DNA from: Lumnitzera littorea
Lineage: Eukaryota; Streptophyta; Magnoliopsida; Myrtales; Combretaceae
Reading direction: 5' to 3'
Assembly: GCA_024138015.1 (NCBI GenBank)
Contig: JAMXBB010000008.1
Coordinates: 41,742,390 to 41,806,389, forward strand
Length of the DNA stretch: 64,000 bases
Under the pieces are notes generated by a model. The model ran no database searches. It had not been told where the DNA came from and was given only the letters and a program-made list of their open reading frames with translations. Of the stretch, positions 34,888 to 48,129 are shown piece by piece. The translations under genes were made by a program, and so were the position numbers. Numbering within the stretch: the stretch's first letter is position 1; every line of letters starts with the position of its first letter.

Positions 34888-37800
34888 TTTGTAGGTAGAC
34901 CTAAGCATAGTCCAAGTTGGAAATGTGACCCAGACTAGACCCGCCTCGGTGGGTCCATGACCCGAAACTAGACTCGTCTCACGGGTCAAACCTGCCATGA
35001 GAAACCGATAGGTTGGCAAGTCATTGATGGGTCCAAATTGAAGACCCATCATGACCTAGCAAGTCAAAACATACGACTTTTTCTTTTGCAAAATTTTCCA
35101 CTTTTCTAAGTATAGAAATAAAAAAAAAAATTGCTCATTTAATGAGTTATGGCAAAACTTGTCAATATTGCCTAAAATTATTACCTAACCTATACACCAT
35201 TGCCTAGCTTATTATACATTATTCCCTTAAGTAACTTCACCTGCATATTCACATCATATAGACCACATTTTTTGCCTTTAGTCAATACTTGTACTTTGAA
35301 ACTAAAGTTGCAAATTCACAGGGCCCACTCGTTACTTTTAAGTAAATGCACTTATACTTTGAAATTGGAAGTGGACCATAATTGAGGAGAGATAGAGAAA
35401 TAAACAAGGAAAAATTCAAAAGTGATGATGTGATTGAACAAGGTAGATGAATGACACACATGTAGAAGAAATTATGGATAGGAAATGGTGAAGGATGCAT
35501 TGCAAATTTAAATTTCAAAATGGAAAATTATTGCTCTGAAAAGCCTATTGATTAAGCAAACACAAAGTCTGAAAACCTGTGAAAAAAATTGACGTTGTTA
35601 ATTAAATGTATACAGGTGAACATTAGAGTTTAGAAAATAAAGACCCTATAAATTAGAGAATTGCATTCCACTTGAATGGGCGATTTTTTCTGTTATTTAT
35701 TTTACACAATACAACTTTGTTATCTAATACGCTTGATTTCTCATTCTAATATAATGGGGCCTACGTATATTTACTTTCATATCCTCAGCTTGTATTAATT
35801 TTTAACACGTAAATTCATATTAATTTTTTTTCATTTAGCAACTTGTATTTTTAGATTATGACAAGTTTTTTTCATAGCATTATGATTAAGAACACTTGTA
35901 GTGGCAAAGGTAAAGCACAAGTATCATGCAGTTCCCTCATGTGGAACATAGAGCTAGATTATGATTTCCAAGACTTTGCGCAAGATCAAGCTACTAATGT
36001 AATGCAAAGTCCTCTACCAAGGTTTGAGCAAAGATGCCTATGTATAACTTGGATGCAGATGAAGAGGATGCGATCGAGGAAGAGGAGCAACATGAGTGAG
36101 AGGTGGCAAGCCCTCCTGATACTGGAGGGGAATCTAATGATAAGGCACTAAGGCCACTAAAATCAAATATATTTACTAAACATTTCTACAAAGTTACAGG
36201 TGAAGATGTAAATATTCGTGCATTTTATAATAATTGTAACAAACACTATGCATGGAAAATTGGTGACGGATATGGAACATTAAGAAAGTATATGCGAGGA
36301 AAACACCCAACGAAATATGGCTTAGAGAATACTCAACAACAAATGGCAAGGTCATCCACATCACAAAGGTCTACGTTGTTCTGTTTTTCCAAGGAAAAGC
36401 AAAATGAAGGTTTATGTAAAATGATAGTTAGTATGCCTTTCTCTCTTTTGAGGTAGGTAATAATCCATTTCTCGTATCATATGGACAAGAATGCTTAAAT
36501 CTTAACGCTCAGTCGTTTTCTTCACAAACATTGCATAGAACAAATATTTATTTTTACCACACCGGTAAACGGCAACTCGCAACTATGTTAAGCACTCTTG
36601 ACATGCATGTTTTCATCTGTGTAAACATATGGACAGATAGATGGAATCAGAATGCATACATTGGGGTTACTTGCTACTAAGTAGATGAAAAGTAGCAACT
36701 ATAGAAAATGTTACTTGCGTTACAAAAATTTAGTGACCACCACAAAGCGTAAAATATTTATGCCATTCTATGCACTATTTTAGAAGAACACAAGCTAAGT
36801 AGAAAAATATTCTCTATTAGTTTTGATAATGCTGCAACCATCATGGCATCAATACCAGAGCTGCAAAGACTATGCCAACCTACACTCGAAGGCACATTCT
36901 TCCACATTTGTTGTGCATATTACATATTGAACTTATGTGTGAAGGATGGTTTGTCTTGTCTGGACTTTAAAATGTGTCTCATCAAATAAGTAATTGATCA
37001 ATTTTTAAACAAACCAACAATTCACTAGAAATGGATGAAATTTTGCAAAAGTATTGGGAAACACCTAAAAAAATTCAAAAGAGATGTATAACATGGATAG
37101 AACTCAACGTATGAGCTCATCCAAAGTACTATCCCATTCAAAGATGCTTTGTACCGATTCACTGTGCAGCATATCCATGAGGTTTCACTACACCCAAGTG
37201 ATTGGGAACATTGCACTAAGTTACTTATTATATTAAAAGTTTTTTATGATTGCACTAAGACATTCTCATAGGTATACCAGCCTAGCTTTCATTTGTTTGT
37301 TATCGAAGCGGTAAATATACTAACTACTCTGACGAATGCACATTATGATCTACTCTTACAAGAACCTATTAATGATATGGCCTCTAAATAGTTGACTTAT
37401 TATAGAGAAATTCCTAATATTTATCTCCTTACCACTATATTAGATCCTCATACTAAAATTGATACTCTCTAATTATATAAATATTTACTATGAGTATATC
37501 AATAAGTTCTCCAATACATAAGATGCCTACTCAATTTCTATAGATAATGTCTTTCGATGAACAAGCCAAGTATTACATGAGTTGTTCGAACATTTTCCAT
37601 ATGTTTACAGTAGCTATGTTTCAATGAGTCCATTGCTCTACACTATTACCCAACCAGGCAATGTTAGCAGTTTACTTATTGCAGATTGTCTGCTATCACA
37701 AAAATTGAAAAGGCAAAGAGGTTTTGGTAACACCTCAACGGAACTTGAAAACTACCTTAACGCAACTTTTAAGTTTGGTGACAGCATTCACATCCAAGAC

Positions 37801-38811
37801 TTCAATGTCATCAAGTGATGGAAGGGATGTGCAAAAATATTTCCAATTCTTTCTCGAATGGTAAGACATATCCTTGCGGCTTTAACATCAATAGTTGCTG
37901 TTGAACACAAGCTTTTAGCATAACTAGACTAATTTTAGATGATCTTAAAGCATTGCTATCAACAATGACCATAAAAGCTCTTACATGTTTCGAAGATTGG
38001 GTAAAAGCAAAAAGGTGAAGACAGGAACCATGCGGGACATCTAGCAAAGATGATGAATATTTCAATAATTTCGACCCATTAAGTGGAAGCATGGCAACAT
38101 CTATACCAAAGCATTAACGTGGTGAAAATGATTACCACCATAAGTTTTATTTTTTAAAGTTATGACACTTAGCAAAAATTTTTTCATAATTATAAAATTA
38201 ATAAACCAATTGTTTTGAAAATTAAAATATCACATTTAGCATTTTGAAGTTGTCAAACAAAAAAAAACTTAGAAAATTTTTTAGGATATTTTGCCAATAC
38301 AGATAATTTGGTTAATCACGTAAACTTGGACTTATTTTTTATATTAAAATTAATGAACACATTAAATTTTTTTTTTTAAAAAATTGAATTACAAGGATTT
38401 GATAACTACAATACGACCTTAAAATGCGAAAAAAAAAATTTCCCTACATTTTTGTTTGGCTAAACAATACTATAAATCTTCATTACTTTTATTAATTTCT
38501 AAATCGTAACGTGTCGTTTTATTTTTCTATAATATCAATATATTATGTAATTTATAATATTAACGAGTAAAATAAATTGTTATTTTTGTAATGTACTTTG
38601 CATTGTTAATAAATATATATATGTAGTTAATGTTGATATTTATTAAAAAAAAATAAGCAGTTCACAAATCTAGGAATCAGACCGTAACCAGCTAGTTCCT
38701 TGGACTCGCCTCGTAAACCAGCTCCCATAGGTCGATTCCGATTCTCACTTTTAGATCGGTGACGTGCCAGGTCCGGAGAGGTTTCGACTCGTGCTTAGGT
38801 CTAATTGTAGG
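34888..38811 (+). mobile_element. hAT transposon (34896-38803) with TIRs and 8-bp TSD
   Basis: Left end TAGACCTAAGCATAGTC, reverse complement of the right end TAGACCTAAGCACGAGTC. Flanks TTTGTAGG (34888-34895) and ATTGTAGG (38804-38811) are an 8-bp duplication with one change. Inside the left end are repeated GGGTC/GACCC words (subterminal repeats). A transposase remnant runs on the plus strand (35858-38100). Length 3908 bp. The ends are well kept, while the gene is dead. Confidence 0.88.
35858..38100 (+). pseudogene. hAT transposase pseudogene (BED finger, core, dimerisation region)
   Basis: Frame 36103-36456 contains SNIFTKHFYKVTGED, then NNCNKHYAWKIGDGYGTLRK and GKHPTKYG, a BED zinc finger. 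The first cysteine and first histidine of the C-C-H-H set are both Tyr, so zinc binding should be lost. From 36440 broken frames give LDMHVFICVNIWTDRWNQNA, then SISFDNAATIMASIPELQ, HICCAYYILNLCVKDG and LDPHTKID, the catalytic and helical core. Near 37860-38010 come LAALTSIVAVEHKLLA and, after shifts, the ALTCFEDWVK end of the hAT C-terminal dimerisation domain. The first open piece (35858-36151) overlaps in another frame. At least a dozen stops or shifts. Non-functional. Confidence 0.88.
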
Positions 38812-41150
38812 AGCAATAGTAAGATAAGAAGTACACCAAAGTGTGTTTGTAAATATTTTACTATTGATGGACTATCCCAATTTATAATGGAGGCTTGGAG
38901 ATACATCAGGAGTTAAGGATAAGTATGAATCTTTTGGAGAAAGAAGCTACATCCAGCTAATGAGGAAAGTGGATCTTGTGGATATGGACAAATCTTGAGA
39001 AATTAGAGAATTGTTTTGATCAAATGGCTATCCTTTCCTAGTGCGGTCTTCCCTTAATGCGGAGCTCCTATTTTTAGTTGATCTCCTATGTTAAGCGTCC
39101 TTCCGTTTGCTAAGAGGTCGGTATGGAAGTCAGGTGAATGACATCAGACCTAAAAGAGGTTAATCATGTGGAGAGTGTTCAGCTCTAAGTTCTTAGAGCT
39201 TCAATCAAGACGGTGGTAGGTGGAGACAAGTCAGCTCATGATGCAAACGGGTCAATTATGGAGCTAAAATAGGTTAGCTTATGATCTCAAACAGGTTTGT
39301 CTATGACCTCAACAAATCGGCTCAGGTCTAAGAAACTCATGTACAATATCCTTAATCAACACATTAGAACAACCAAACTGATAAAAATTTAATTTTTTTT
39401 CAAAACCAATTTTGTGGAAAAAGGTTTTCCATGGTTTTGTAAGAGTTATTTATCCTAAATTATAAGTGCCATGATGATGTACGGGAATTTCCCAAGAGAA
39501 TGCTAGAATCACATGAAAACAAAATTCATTTGTGCCGTTTAAACATAATAACAAATGGATACGTTATTCCATTTGGCAAAGTATATTAAATTGATGTCAA
39601 AAGGAAAGGGAAGTAAAAAAAAAAAATTGCAAATACCCATATTAATTCTATATGTAATTAACCGTGTTATTATTAAATTTGAGCATATACCTTTAAATCT
39701 TCAACTTGTTTTTAAACACAATGTTAATTTAATATAATTTTCATAAAATCACTGGGAGAAAGGAGGAGTTAAAAAAAAAAAAAAAGAAGAAAAAGAAAGA
39801 GAAAAAGAGAGAGGGACTATTTCAATTTTTGTTCTTTTAGTCATCGGTTTTTTTTTTTTTTTCCTTTTTTAAGAGTAAAATGATCATATAGAAGTATGAA
39901 AGAATGTTCTTTTTTATTTTAGAATCTAAATACTTAATTTTTAAGACAAAATCAGAGAGCACTTGAAGCAAATTATAGTTTATCTAATAAAAGAATCAAG
40001 AAGATCGCTGACCCATACTAGGGTTATAGAAAGGAATTGTCTTACTTAACATTCCTCCAAGTAAATAGCCATATTTGCGTATAAATTCATCGATTTCATC
40101 TTAAATATGTTCTATTACCATTTATTGTTTGGAAAATTATAACAACCTAAACTGTGTTTTCACGTACTCCAATTTACTGATTTATGCATTCTTTTTTTTT
40201 TTTCCACAAAAGGCATCATCTCTGATGTCCTCCGCTATGCAATTCTTCACTTTTAGTCGAAGATGGCAATTAACATGGACATATTCTCTCGATAGAATTC
40301 TAAATCACGTGTATTTCACTCAAAAATCTTAAATTAGACATCAGTGCGTCTTTTTTTTTTTTTTTAATGGAATTTCAATTTGATTAGGGTTTCTAAGCAT
40401 GCCATTTTCTGGGGGAGGAATTTTGATTGCTTAATGAAGAACTATAATGGTAACGCATTTATTTAAAAAAAAATGAAAACAGAAAGAGAGAGAAGGAAAG
40501 AAAGAAGGAAAAAAAAAAAAAGACATAGATCAATAGATTACAAAGATGCTAAAAGGAGAACAGACGCAATCCAATAATTTGCCCTTTATTTTGCCCTAGT
40601 AACAAAGAACTTTATTCCATCTACATGCCAACCACAAGGCAAGAAGGTTAACTTAACTTCTCAATATTCAAACTCACAAGCTTAGCAAGAAGGTTAACTC
40701 AACTTCTCAATATTCAAACTCACAAGCTTATACAATTAGAATTAAACTCAAATTTGGATCGACTTCATTTAATTCAACTTCAAGCTTCAGATTAAATTTT
40801 ACATAAAAGAATGCAGTTCTTTTAATTAATAAACCTTAATGATCAAAGCTCGACCTAACTAAATGCTAGTTCAAACCTAGCTAAGTTCAAATCAAAACTC
40901 GAACCTTGAATTCTCATGCATAACGTCCGAGCTTCGAGATCTCAAATAAAGTAAGCCCTTTACTGAAGTGAATGGTTAGCCTATGTGTTTTTCCTCATAG
41001 CAAATTGAGGATAAAAATTTTGCTAGCAACTTTAGATTAGTGACTTGCCTGCGTATAAAGCCCAAGCCTGCGTTTAGTACATACCATGCACAAGGTTAAC
41101 TCTTCCCCGTTAAAAGGGAAATGAAAATAAGCTGGAAATTAGATGGAAGG
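38812..41150. other. Intergenic DNA with simple repeats
   Basis: No gene seen. Contains A/G-rich runs at about 39770-39815 and 40470-40525 and T runs at 39848-39862 and 40350-40365. About 38820-39360 is less AT-rich and may be old retroelement sequence, without firm boundaries. Confidence 0.5.
40639..40730. repeat. Two-copy 46-bp tandem duplication
   Basis: Units 40639-40684 and 40685-40730 start GCAAGAAGGTTAACT and end CTCACAAGCTTA, with a single T/C difference. Confidence 0.9.
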
Positions 41151-41590
41151 AAATGTCAATTCCATCAAGCAATTACCTGTGATTCTACTCTGTAAACCTA
41201 TTCCATTGGGTAAAAGATCCCCAATAGATGGAAGGGATATACAAGAAGGTTCCCAAAAGGCAAAACTGTAGTCTGTACACTGTGATGGTAGTATAAGTAG
41301 TAGTTCTGCAAAAATGTATCCCGAAACTGAAAAGACTACTAAACCGAATTTCTAGAACTTGTTCACGGGTTTGCAGTGTAAACTAACCGCTTCGGTAATC
41401 GGTGATGCAAATCTATATCGACTCTTCTAACATTTGATGTATGCTATTCTCAGTTTGACCTATAAAGTGATACTCCTCTACCTAGAAACGAGGACTATAC
41501 TATTTGGTGAGGACTCAAAGCTTTTACTATGAACTAGCTCATGTCTGTATGTAGGCTGGCACACCGTTTGCCAGACTCTCAAGTTGAGGC

Positions 41591-44472
41591 CTATATACGT
41601 CTCGCCTGTGGATTCTGTTGCAGAACAAAAGATGTATTTTCACTGCTTTCTATGTCTTCATCATCAATATGGTCCGGGGTGAACCTATTCTGGTATGCTC
41701 TTCTTTGCAAAAGAAAGACATTGAAGAAATAGCACAAAAGATCTTTTTTGCTTTTGTTGGGAAAAAGCTTGGTCATCTCATCCCAGAAATGCTTATGAGA
41801 CCGGAGCTTCGAGGCTATTGCAGAGGCAAACCTATTCTGATCGTCCTCAGTCCACGTACTTTTTACTGATTCACCAATCTTGTTGAATCTAAAGGTATAG
41901 AACGCTGAGCCAAGCTCAATTTGCAGTCTGCTTGTTTTCGCAGCGATGTGAAATCTAACACATTCAGCCGAACCTCGGACTTGACAACCACATGAGTCTT
42001 GTCTGCCCTTTCCCATAGGATCCCTTTCTATAAGGATTCTTCGCTTTTCTGCTGGCAGTGGCCAAATCTGGGTCCCTAACCACTTAGAATCAGTATCAGA
42101 GGTCGTCCCTCTCCAGCTTAGTACTTCAGCTTGATAATAAGAACCCAAACGAACTTTTTGACTGGGATATTCGCCAAAACTATCCACCGATGATGAATCA
42201 TCATTATTTCCTGAGCTGGAAGAGCCCCGTCCAAAGGGTGAACCACCTAGAGGAGAACCTGACTGCTTGCGTTTCAACCTTTCCCGGGTATTATAACTTG
42301 GACTACATTTATCATCATACATACGTGGATGCATCTTTTGATTCTTCTAGAAAGTGGGAAACATCACAAGTTAAATGCGAGACAAAAAGAAAATGGAGAT
42401 ATGTCAGTTCATATTGCCATTTATGATATCAGTGCCAATTTCTAGCTTGAATTCAGCAACAAATCACTCATTCTACATTTGTGGAAAAAAAAGATGTTCA
42501 CATAATGTTTCTTTTAAGAGATGCACTGATTTTGTGATAGAATTTTCAGGTTCTAGATTCATCCTCTGATATACAATACCGTAAGTGAACACATGCTACC
42601 TGAGTTTCAGTTAATGAGAAAAATCAATAATAATGTAGGGTCGAATAAACGAGTCTTCACTTTAAGCCTTTAAGCTTTCGCCTTAAACGTCCAGCAAGAA
42701 AAATATAGTCCTTTGTAAGCTTTGAGAAACAGAAAAAGATGTATTTTATCTGAAGTTTACTTCTGCACAGGCAAAACCAAGAATTCCTTTCTCCAACCCA
42801 ACTAACTGGTATTCTAATAATTAGTAATAAGAATCCTCACAAATTAGGGTGATATTGAACTTGAAGAGTGACTGACTTCCCTTCTCCAACCCAACTAACT
42901 GGTGTTCTGATAATTAGTAATAAGAATTAGCAATCTTTTTCGGAAATTTTTATTTGGTTGTTGATATGAGCCAAATTTACATTTAAAAAATGAATCACAA
43001 GTTCATTCTATGTAAGATTTTTTGGTGAAGCATTCTTAATATAAGATTCTCCATAAAGTCTCATCGTTCAAGAAACAAAGACATTTACTTGGACTTTAGA
43101 GCTTACAATGGATTAAAGAAAAAAAACAAGAAAAATCAACAACCGAGAACACAAGCTCTACTCTAGTAATTAACAAAAAGCAATAACCTATTATTAGCAA
43201 CGAATAGAAACAACATTGCCATCATATACCAATCTACCCTAAACCAACAGGCAATAAATGGGACAGTAAAGAGAAAACATACCATAACAACACACTTTTT
43301 TGAGCTACATGTACTGTGAAATTCTATATATAATACCTGTTCAGTCAACCTCTTCAAAATGAAACCTTTTTTCAATTTCTTCCAAACATAATAGGAAAGT
43401 AAAAATAAGTTTTTGATTCGGACCATTGTTCTACAACTGATACAAGTAAAATTACTTGAGATATATTGTCCAACCAAGGTAGATTTATGCGAGAAATTTG
43501 GTTTTCATGTTTTTCTATTTTCTTGTTGAGCTCACACACAAACAAGATACAGTCATGACACCTTCAAATCTAACATCCATCTGTATTGATTGAGTGATGC
43601 AGGCTAAACCACAGCTCAATGCACAAAAGCAGTGGACTAATGCACGAACCATTCATTTAGAAAACAACACAATTGAGACAAGGTATCTAACATCATCCTT
43701 AAGCTTCTGAGTAATCTAGGAAGTAGAATAATCAGTTATTATCTAGTATATTTAATTAATTAGGATTGAAAAATATGCATAGAAACTGAAATAAACTTGT
43801 GCCCAGAGTGATGTATACAAAGAAATGCATGACTTCATTTGCTCGTGTACGGCATGACAGAAACAAAGAAACCATTATAGATGGCATGGTTCTGATTATA
43901 TAAATAACTTGAACGGAAAAAAGACTATGCATTTCATATACCTGCAAAATCAACTGTTCGCTGCTCATTTCATTATATCTCTTGCACAAAATAGACTCTC
44001 GAGCACGTAATGCTTGCTTCCACAATTCGCTGCCCTTGGACAAATCCCAATCAGAAATCTCAGGCAGTGCACCAACATGGGAACTACATGGATCTTTAGC
44101 AATGCCGATAAGCCAGTTAAGCATTTCCTGTAAACCCATTAAACCACTAGCATTCCCCACATATCCTCTATCCAACATGACTCCTCCAACGCTCACATTC
44201 ACAGGCTTATCATCTAACACCATACCCAAACTTTTTGCCTTCTTCAAATCGACACCCAAAGAATCATCTCCGCTGGCACTCTTCCGTACCCTTTTGAAAG
44301 GACTGCCCGATTTCAATTGAAGTTCACTCCTTGCCGCACCCATAAATCCTCCACCACCAGAACTATCACCCTCCTTCGATTCCGCATGCTTAAAATCCTT
44401 AGTATCATCATCAGAACCCACTTTACTTCCCTCCAAACCGCGTCCTGCCCTAACTTCATCCCCACTGCACAT
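41591..44472 (-). CDS. ELM2/SANT domain nuclear protein, two coding exons
   Basis: Exons (minus): 43942-44472 (177 codons, donor CAG|GTATATG) and 41591-42346 (acceptor TTTCTAG|AAG), joined in phase 0, giving 428 aa. The join reads QLILQ|KNQKMHPRMYDD, as in plant relatives. Residues 113-163 (LQEMLNWLIGIAKDPC and on) are a conserved plant block. About 242-300 (QAEVLSWRG, KWLGTQIWPL) is ELM2-like. About 340-395 (STWTEDDQNRFASAIASK to LLCYFFNVFLLQRRAYQNR) is SANT/Myb-like, and a Cys-rich SCGCQVRGSAEC lies between. Such proteins act in chromatin complexes with histone deacetylases; relatives with an added ARID domain exist, but no ARID is seen here. The start MCSGDEV is the first true ATG of the frame. 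The 1.6-kb intron holds a diverged direct repeat. From memory it is closest to Arabidopsis AT1G26580; that is not verified. Confidence 0.9.
42785..42927. repeat. Direct repeat pair in the ELM2-gene intron
   Basis: CTCCAACCCAACTAACTGGT followed by ATAATTAGTAATAAGAAT occurs at about 42791-42835 and 42883-42927, with two differences between the copies. Confidence 0.8.
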
Positions 44473-44781
44473 ATTCCCCTCCCACCAAATAAAAACCCTA
44501 ATTTCCAGCCTTAACCATTCAATTCCACTCCAAACACCTAAAACCCTATCCCTTAACCTATAGATTCTCAAACACTAAGCCTAAAAACCTAATGTTCGTT
44601 CCCGGTACAAGTCCGTTTTTCCGTATTCGTTCAGTATTATTGAAACCCTGAAATGAAGCAAAATGAACAGAAATTCCAGAACATGCTTGAATTTCACTAC
44701 AAACCACTTGAAATCGATAAGAGGAAGTAATCTGCAACCAAAATGTTCATCAAACAAAGCAGGAATCGATCTCTAATAGTT

Positions 44782-44838
44782 TTTGGCGGGAAAATTGGAA
44801 ATGAGGGTTTCAGTTAATTTTAGGACTAATTCCCGCGC
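44782..44838 (-). promoter_or_regulatory. Two E2F-like sites upstream of the ELM2 gene
   Basis: TTTGGCGGGAAA (44782-44793) and TTCCCGCGC (44830-44838) each match the E2F consensus. They lie about 310-365 bp before the ATG in an otherwise AT-rich stretch. Cell-cycle control is an inference. Confidence 0.5.
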
Positions 44839-45173
44839 TTTTCTCCAGTTTGAATATAGTTAAAGCCAGAGAGAGAAATGAGGGTTGTATTCGTAATTTT
44901 ATAGTTCAAGATTCATAGTTTCTAATTTATCTGAAATTAATATATATATATACATAATAATATATAAATCTACAAACAATACCAATAAAAAAGGAACTTT
45001 TTTCATTTATCCAACACATGTCAAGAAATAATTTAATTGTAATATTTAGATACATAAATAGTGAAATATAATATTAAAGATAATTAGACAATACATAACA
45101 TTTAAATGCAAAACAAATTTGCTAATGGCATGGGCTATTAGACTATAAACTATAAAGAGAAATGAGGACTTAC

Positions 45174-45309
45174 TTTGATGCTCATTTGGTTGGTTTTGTT
45201 GTCTGTCCTCTTTTTTTATTTTCTTCTTAGACCAAAGAAAGTTTGGGGTTAGAGAGAGAATTATTAGGAGGGTGGAAATGAAATTGAGGAGCACATGCCC
45301 TTATTTATA
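45174..45309 (-). promoter_or_regulatory. Promoter-like segment with TATA box, leader, ATG and splice donor
   Basis: The minus strand has ACTATAAATAAGG (TATA core at 45309-45301), a pyrimidine-rich leader, then ATGAGCATCAAA (45185-45174) directly followed by GTAAGTCC, a good donor. No coding exon follows before the ELM2 gene about 700 bp downstream on the same strand. It could be a distal first exon of that gene (acceptor candidates at about 44731 and 44650) or the relic of another gene. Confidence 0.35.
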
Positions 45310-45310
45310 G

Positions 45311-46087
45311 TGGAAAATGGCTGGCTTATCTTTGTTGAGAAGTTAACCTTTGGATTGGTCCATGTGTTTAAATATTGAGTTGCAACTTAGATGAAAATTG
45401 AAGGCAACGGTAGAGAATGGGAGGAATTTTGTCCTACCGTTTTATTTTGTCCTTTTCTTGGTGTTGTCTTTAGACAATATATTACTGTGTCAAGATATCA
45501 TAAAAATAAAGATATAAGCATGTATATATTTCATAAAAATTTAGGTACTTAATAGATTTTATAAATTTAACTTATTATCATTTTACTTTATTTAGTTTTA
45601 CAAGAATTAAAAAAAAAATAGTAAAGCTTTATTTTTTTATGAATAAATATATTTTTAAGTTTCTAACTCCTATTCCCTAATCATCATTTGTACCATAATT
45701 ATTATAACATATAAAAAGATAGTTTATTTAAACACTGGAGTAGGAATCAAAATATATTCGAAACAAAATAGACAAATTATCAATTCTCCATATTTCAAAC
45801 AAATACAAATAAATATAAGATACATTAAAAAAAAAAAGAAAGATAGTCTAAAAAGAGCCTTAAACAAAGAACGAGCATTGATAAGAACAAAAGGAAATTG
45901 ATAAAAACATAAAATGGTTTTCCTCTAAAGTTTGATAGAATTTGGTGGAAATAAATGAAAATGAAAGCAAATTACAAAAAGCATCTTTATAATGATTTTG
46001 TAATTTTTGCGTTATTAATCCTCCATCCCCTCTTCTCAAGCTTTTGTACGAGGACTATGAGATATATTTATCCGACTCTAGTTCTTT
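45311..46087. other. Intergenic AT-rich DNA
   Basis: Short A and T runs only. No gene or element end recognised. Confidence 0.5.
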
Positions 46088-46088
46088 A

Positions 46089-46466
46089 TCTATATTATTA
46101 AAATATTTGAAGTCTTAAGTAATTGTCAAAATAACATCTTAATTATTTTTTACTTATTTGACTTTTTAAATAAAATTATCATTATTGATAAATAATTGTC
46201 TTTAATACATTTAATTATAAATATAAAATAATTTAAGGATTTTAAGAAAATATAACTCTTCCTATGTTCTCTCTCTCTCCAACATTCCCACTACTCTCTC
46301 CCTCTCCCTCCTTCAACATTCCTACTAGTCCTCCCCTCTCTCACCACCAACATTTCTCTTTCTTCCTTATCTATTATAATATTTTATCAATATTATAATA
46401 TATTTAATTATATTACATTATTTTATTCATTTTGTATATACATAGCGCGAGTGCATTATCCGCTAG
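46089..46466 (+). mobile_element. Small non-autonomous Helitron
   Basis: Starts TCTATATTATTAAAA after an A (46088) and ends with a short stem AGCG...CGCT followed by CTAG, before a T (46467). TC at the start, a hairpin near the end, CTRR at the end and insertion between A and T are Helitron hallmarks. The middle has a pyrimidine-rich stretch (46258-46370). No Rep/helicase. Length 378 bp. Confidence 0.65.
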
Positions 46467-48129
46467 TGTTGAATAAATTGCTTCTTTCAAGGGAGGGAGA
46501 AAAACAATATATGCGAAAATAAGATTGGGTTAGTTATGTCATATACAAATTTCATTCCTCATTGCCTACTAATTAAAGAAAATGGAAATGTTTTTCTCTT
46601 CTATTTCCTTATGTACATTCTCCAAAAAAAAAAAAAAAGAAAGAAAAAGGAAATATATATATATTTTTTTTGTATTTCCATCAAATTTATCTATTTCTCG
46701 TCTATTAAAAATTTCAATCATTGCACCAATGCGAGGTTAGAACGGTCATCTAATTTCAACTATTGAATCCTCTAAAATTTTTTTCGATAATAAATCCTCT
46801 AGCTTTTTGTGAAGGATTTAGTCACCCTTATTACATGAGCATTATATTTTTATAGAAATAAAACAAGTTTGATTTTCTCTATCCATTCTTTTAAAATATA
46901 GAGTTGCTTAAAAAAAATCCTCCAACTTTGTCAAAGTCCTATAACTTTGTTGATATAAATAATGTTCTTCTTTAAGGATAGAACAAGTAGAAATCGCTCT
47001 TCCCCATTAATTATGTAACATATAAATAGCTAAAAAGAAAAAAAAATCCTCTAACATTTTTATAATTGATAACAAAAGCTATGTTAATAGCTCATTTATA
47101 TACTTATGTCAAGATAATGCAATTAAGATACCTATTCTAAAAATAGGTTTGCAGCAAACAATTTCTTTTATTTTTATCCAATCTACATGTAGCCTATAAG
47201 AATGAGTGTTTACAATTTTAATAATTTTTCTCTAGGAACTAAATATTAGAAAATTTAAAAAAGAAAATAATAAAATTAAATTTTAAGACATTATCAAGAA
47301 ATAAAAGATTAACTTAAAGGGAAAAAAAATTGTGCACATAGGAATGTGCATGCACATATATTTATACATATAGGTACATAAGTATGTGTTTATATGGATG
47401 CTGGACACGAGAGGGAGCCATAATGGTTACTCCTTTAAGGTTTTCATTTTTCACCTTAGCTTTTTAGATTTTTTAATAATTTTTTTATTTTACATTATTT
47501 TTTTTTAATTTTCTAGAGGGTAAACATGTAATATAGGGTTAAATGCATGTTTTAAAAAGTACAGAGTACATGAGAATTGATAATTCATCTTAACCTATTA
47601 TGTCTTATATTTGTATATAAACAGGTTTATATATTAAAAATCATAATTCATAAGATGACCCATTTATTAGTTGTGTATAAACTCTCAACCCTAACATAAC
47701 CCATTTAATAATGGTGTTTCATATTGGGTTTGAACGAGTTATCGATTAAAAAGTGATAAATAAATTTATAAAATAGTTATAAATATATAAGATAAAGGGT
47801 GATTATAAAATAAATGCTTACAAATAAAAATGACATAGCCTTTATATAAAATTATAAGCTAACAAAAGATCAATAAAGAAAAGTCTGATCAAATATAATT
47901 AATCCAAATATTGATTAGCTACATAGCATCATACTATTAAGTTGAACCATGGCCATAACTACTAGTTGTATTTCAAATCAATGACCTTATCTATTAGTTC
48001 TTCAAGAGATATAATCAAGAATTCATGTATAAAAAAATTTGGATTAATAAAAAATAAAACATATTGAAATATCTATGTAAAAACCTAAAAATTTTAATAA
48101 AATCAATTATTAAATAAGGATTTTATTAG
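46467..48129. other. Intergenic AT-rich DNA
   Basis: A-rich run at 46626-46640 and several AT stretches. No gene, LTR end or other element was recognised. Confidence 0.5.

Noticed and set aside
43756..43941. Extension of ELM2 exon 1 past the CAG|GTATATG donor
   Set aside because: The extra residues are not conserved, and splicing to 42346 restores the conserved QKNQKMHPRMYDD join.
45046..45294. 82-codon minus-strand frame with a hydrophobic start
   Set aside because: Begins at a GTG, not ATG; sequence is low complexity and crosses the leader and donor of the promoter-like segment.
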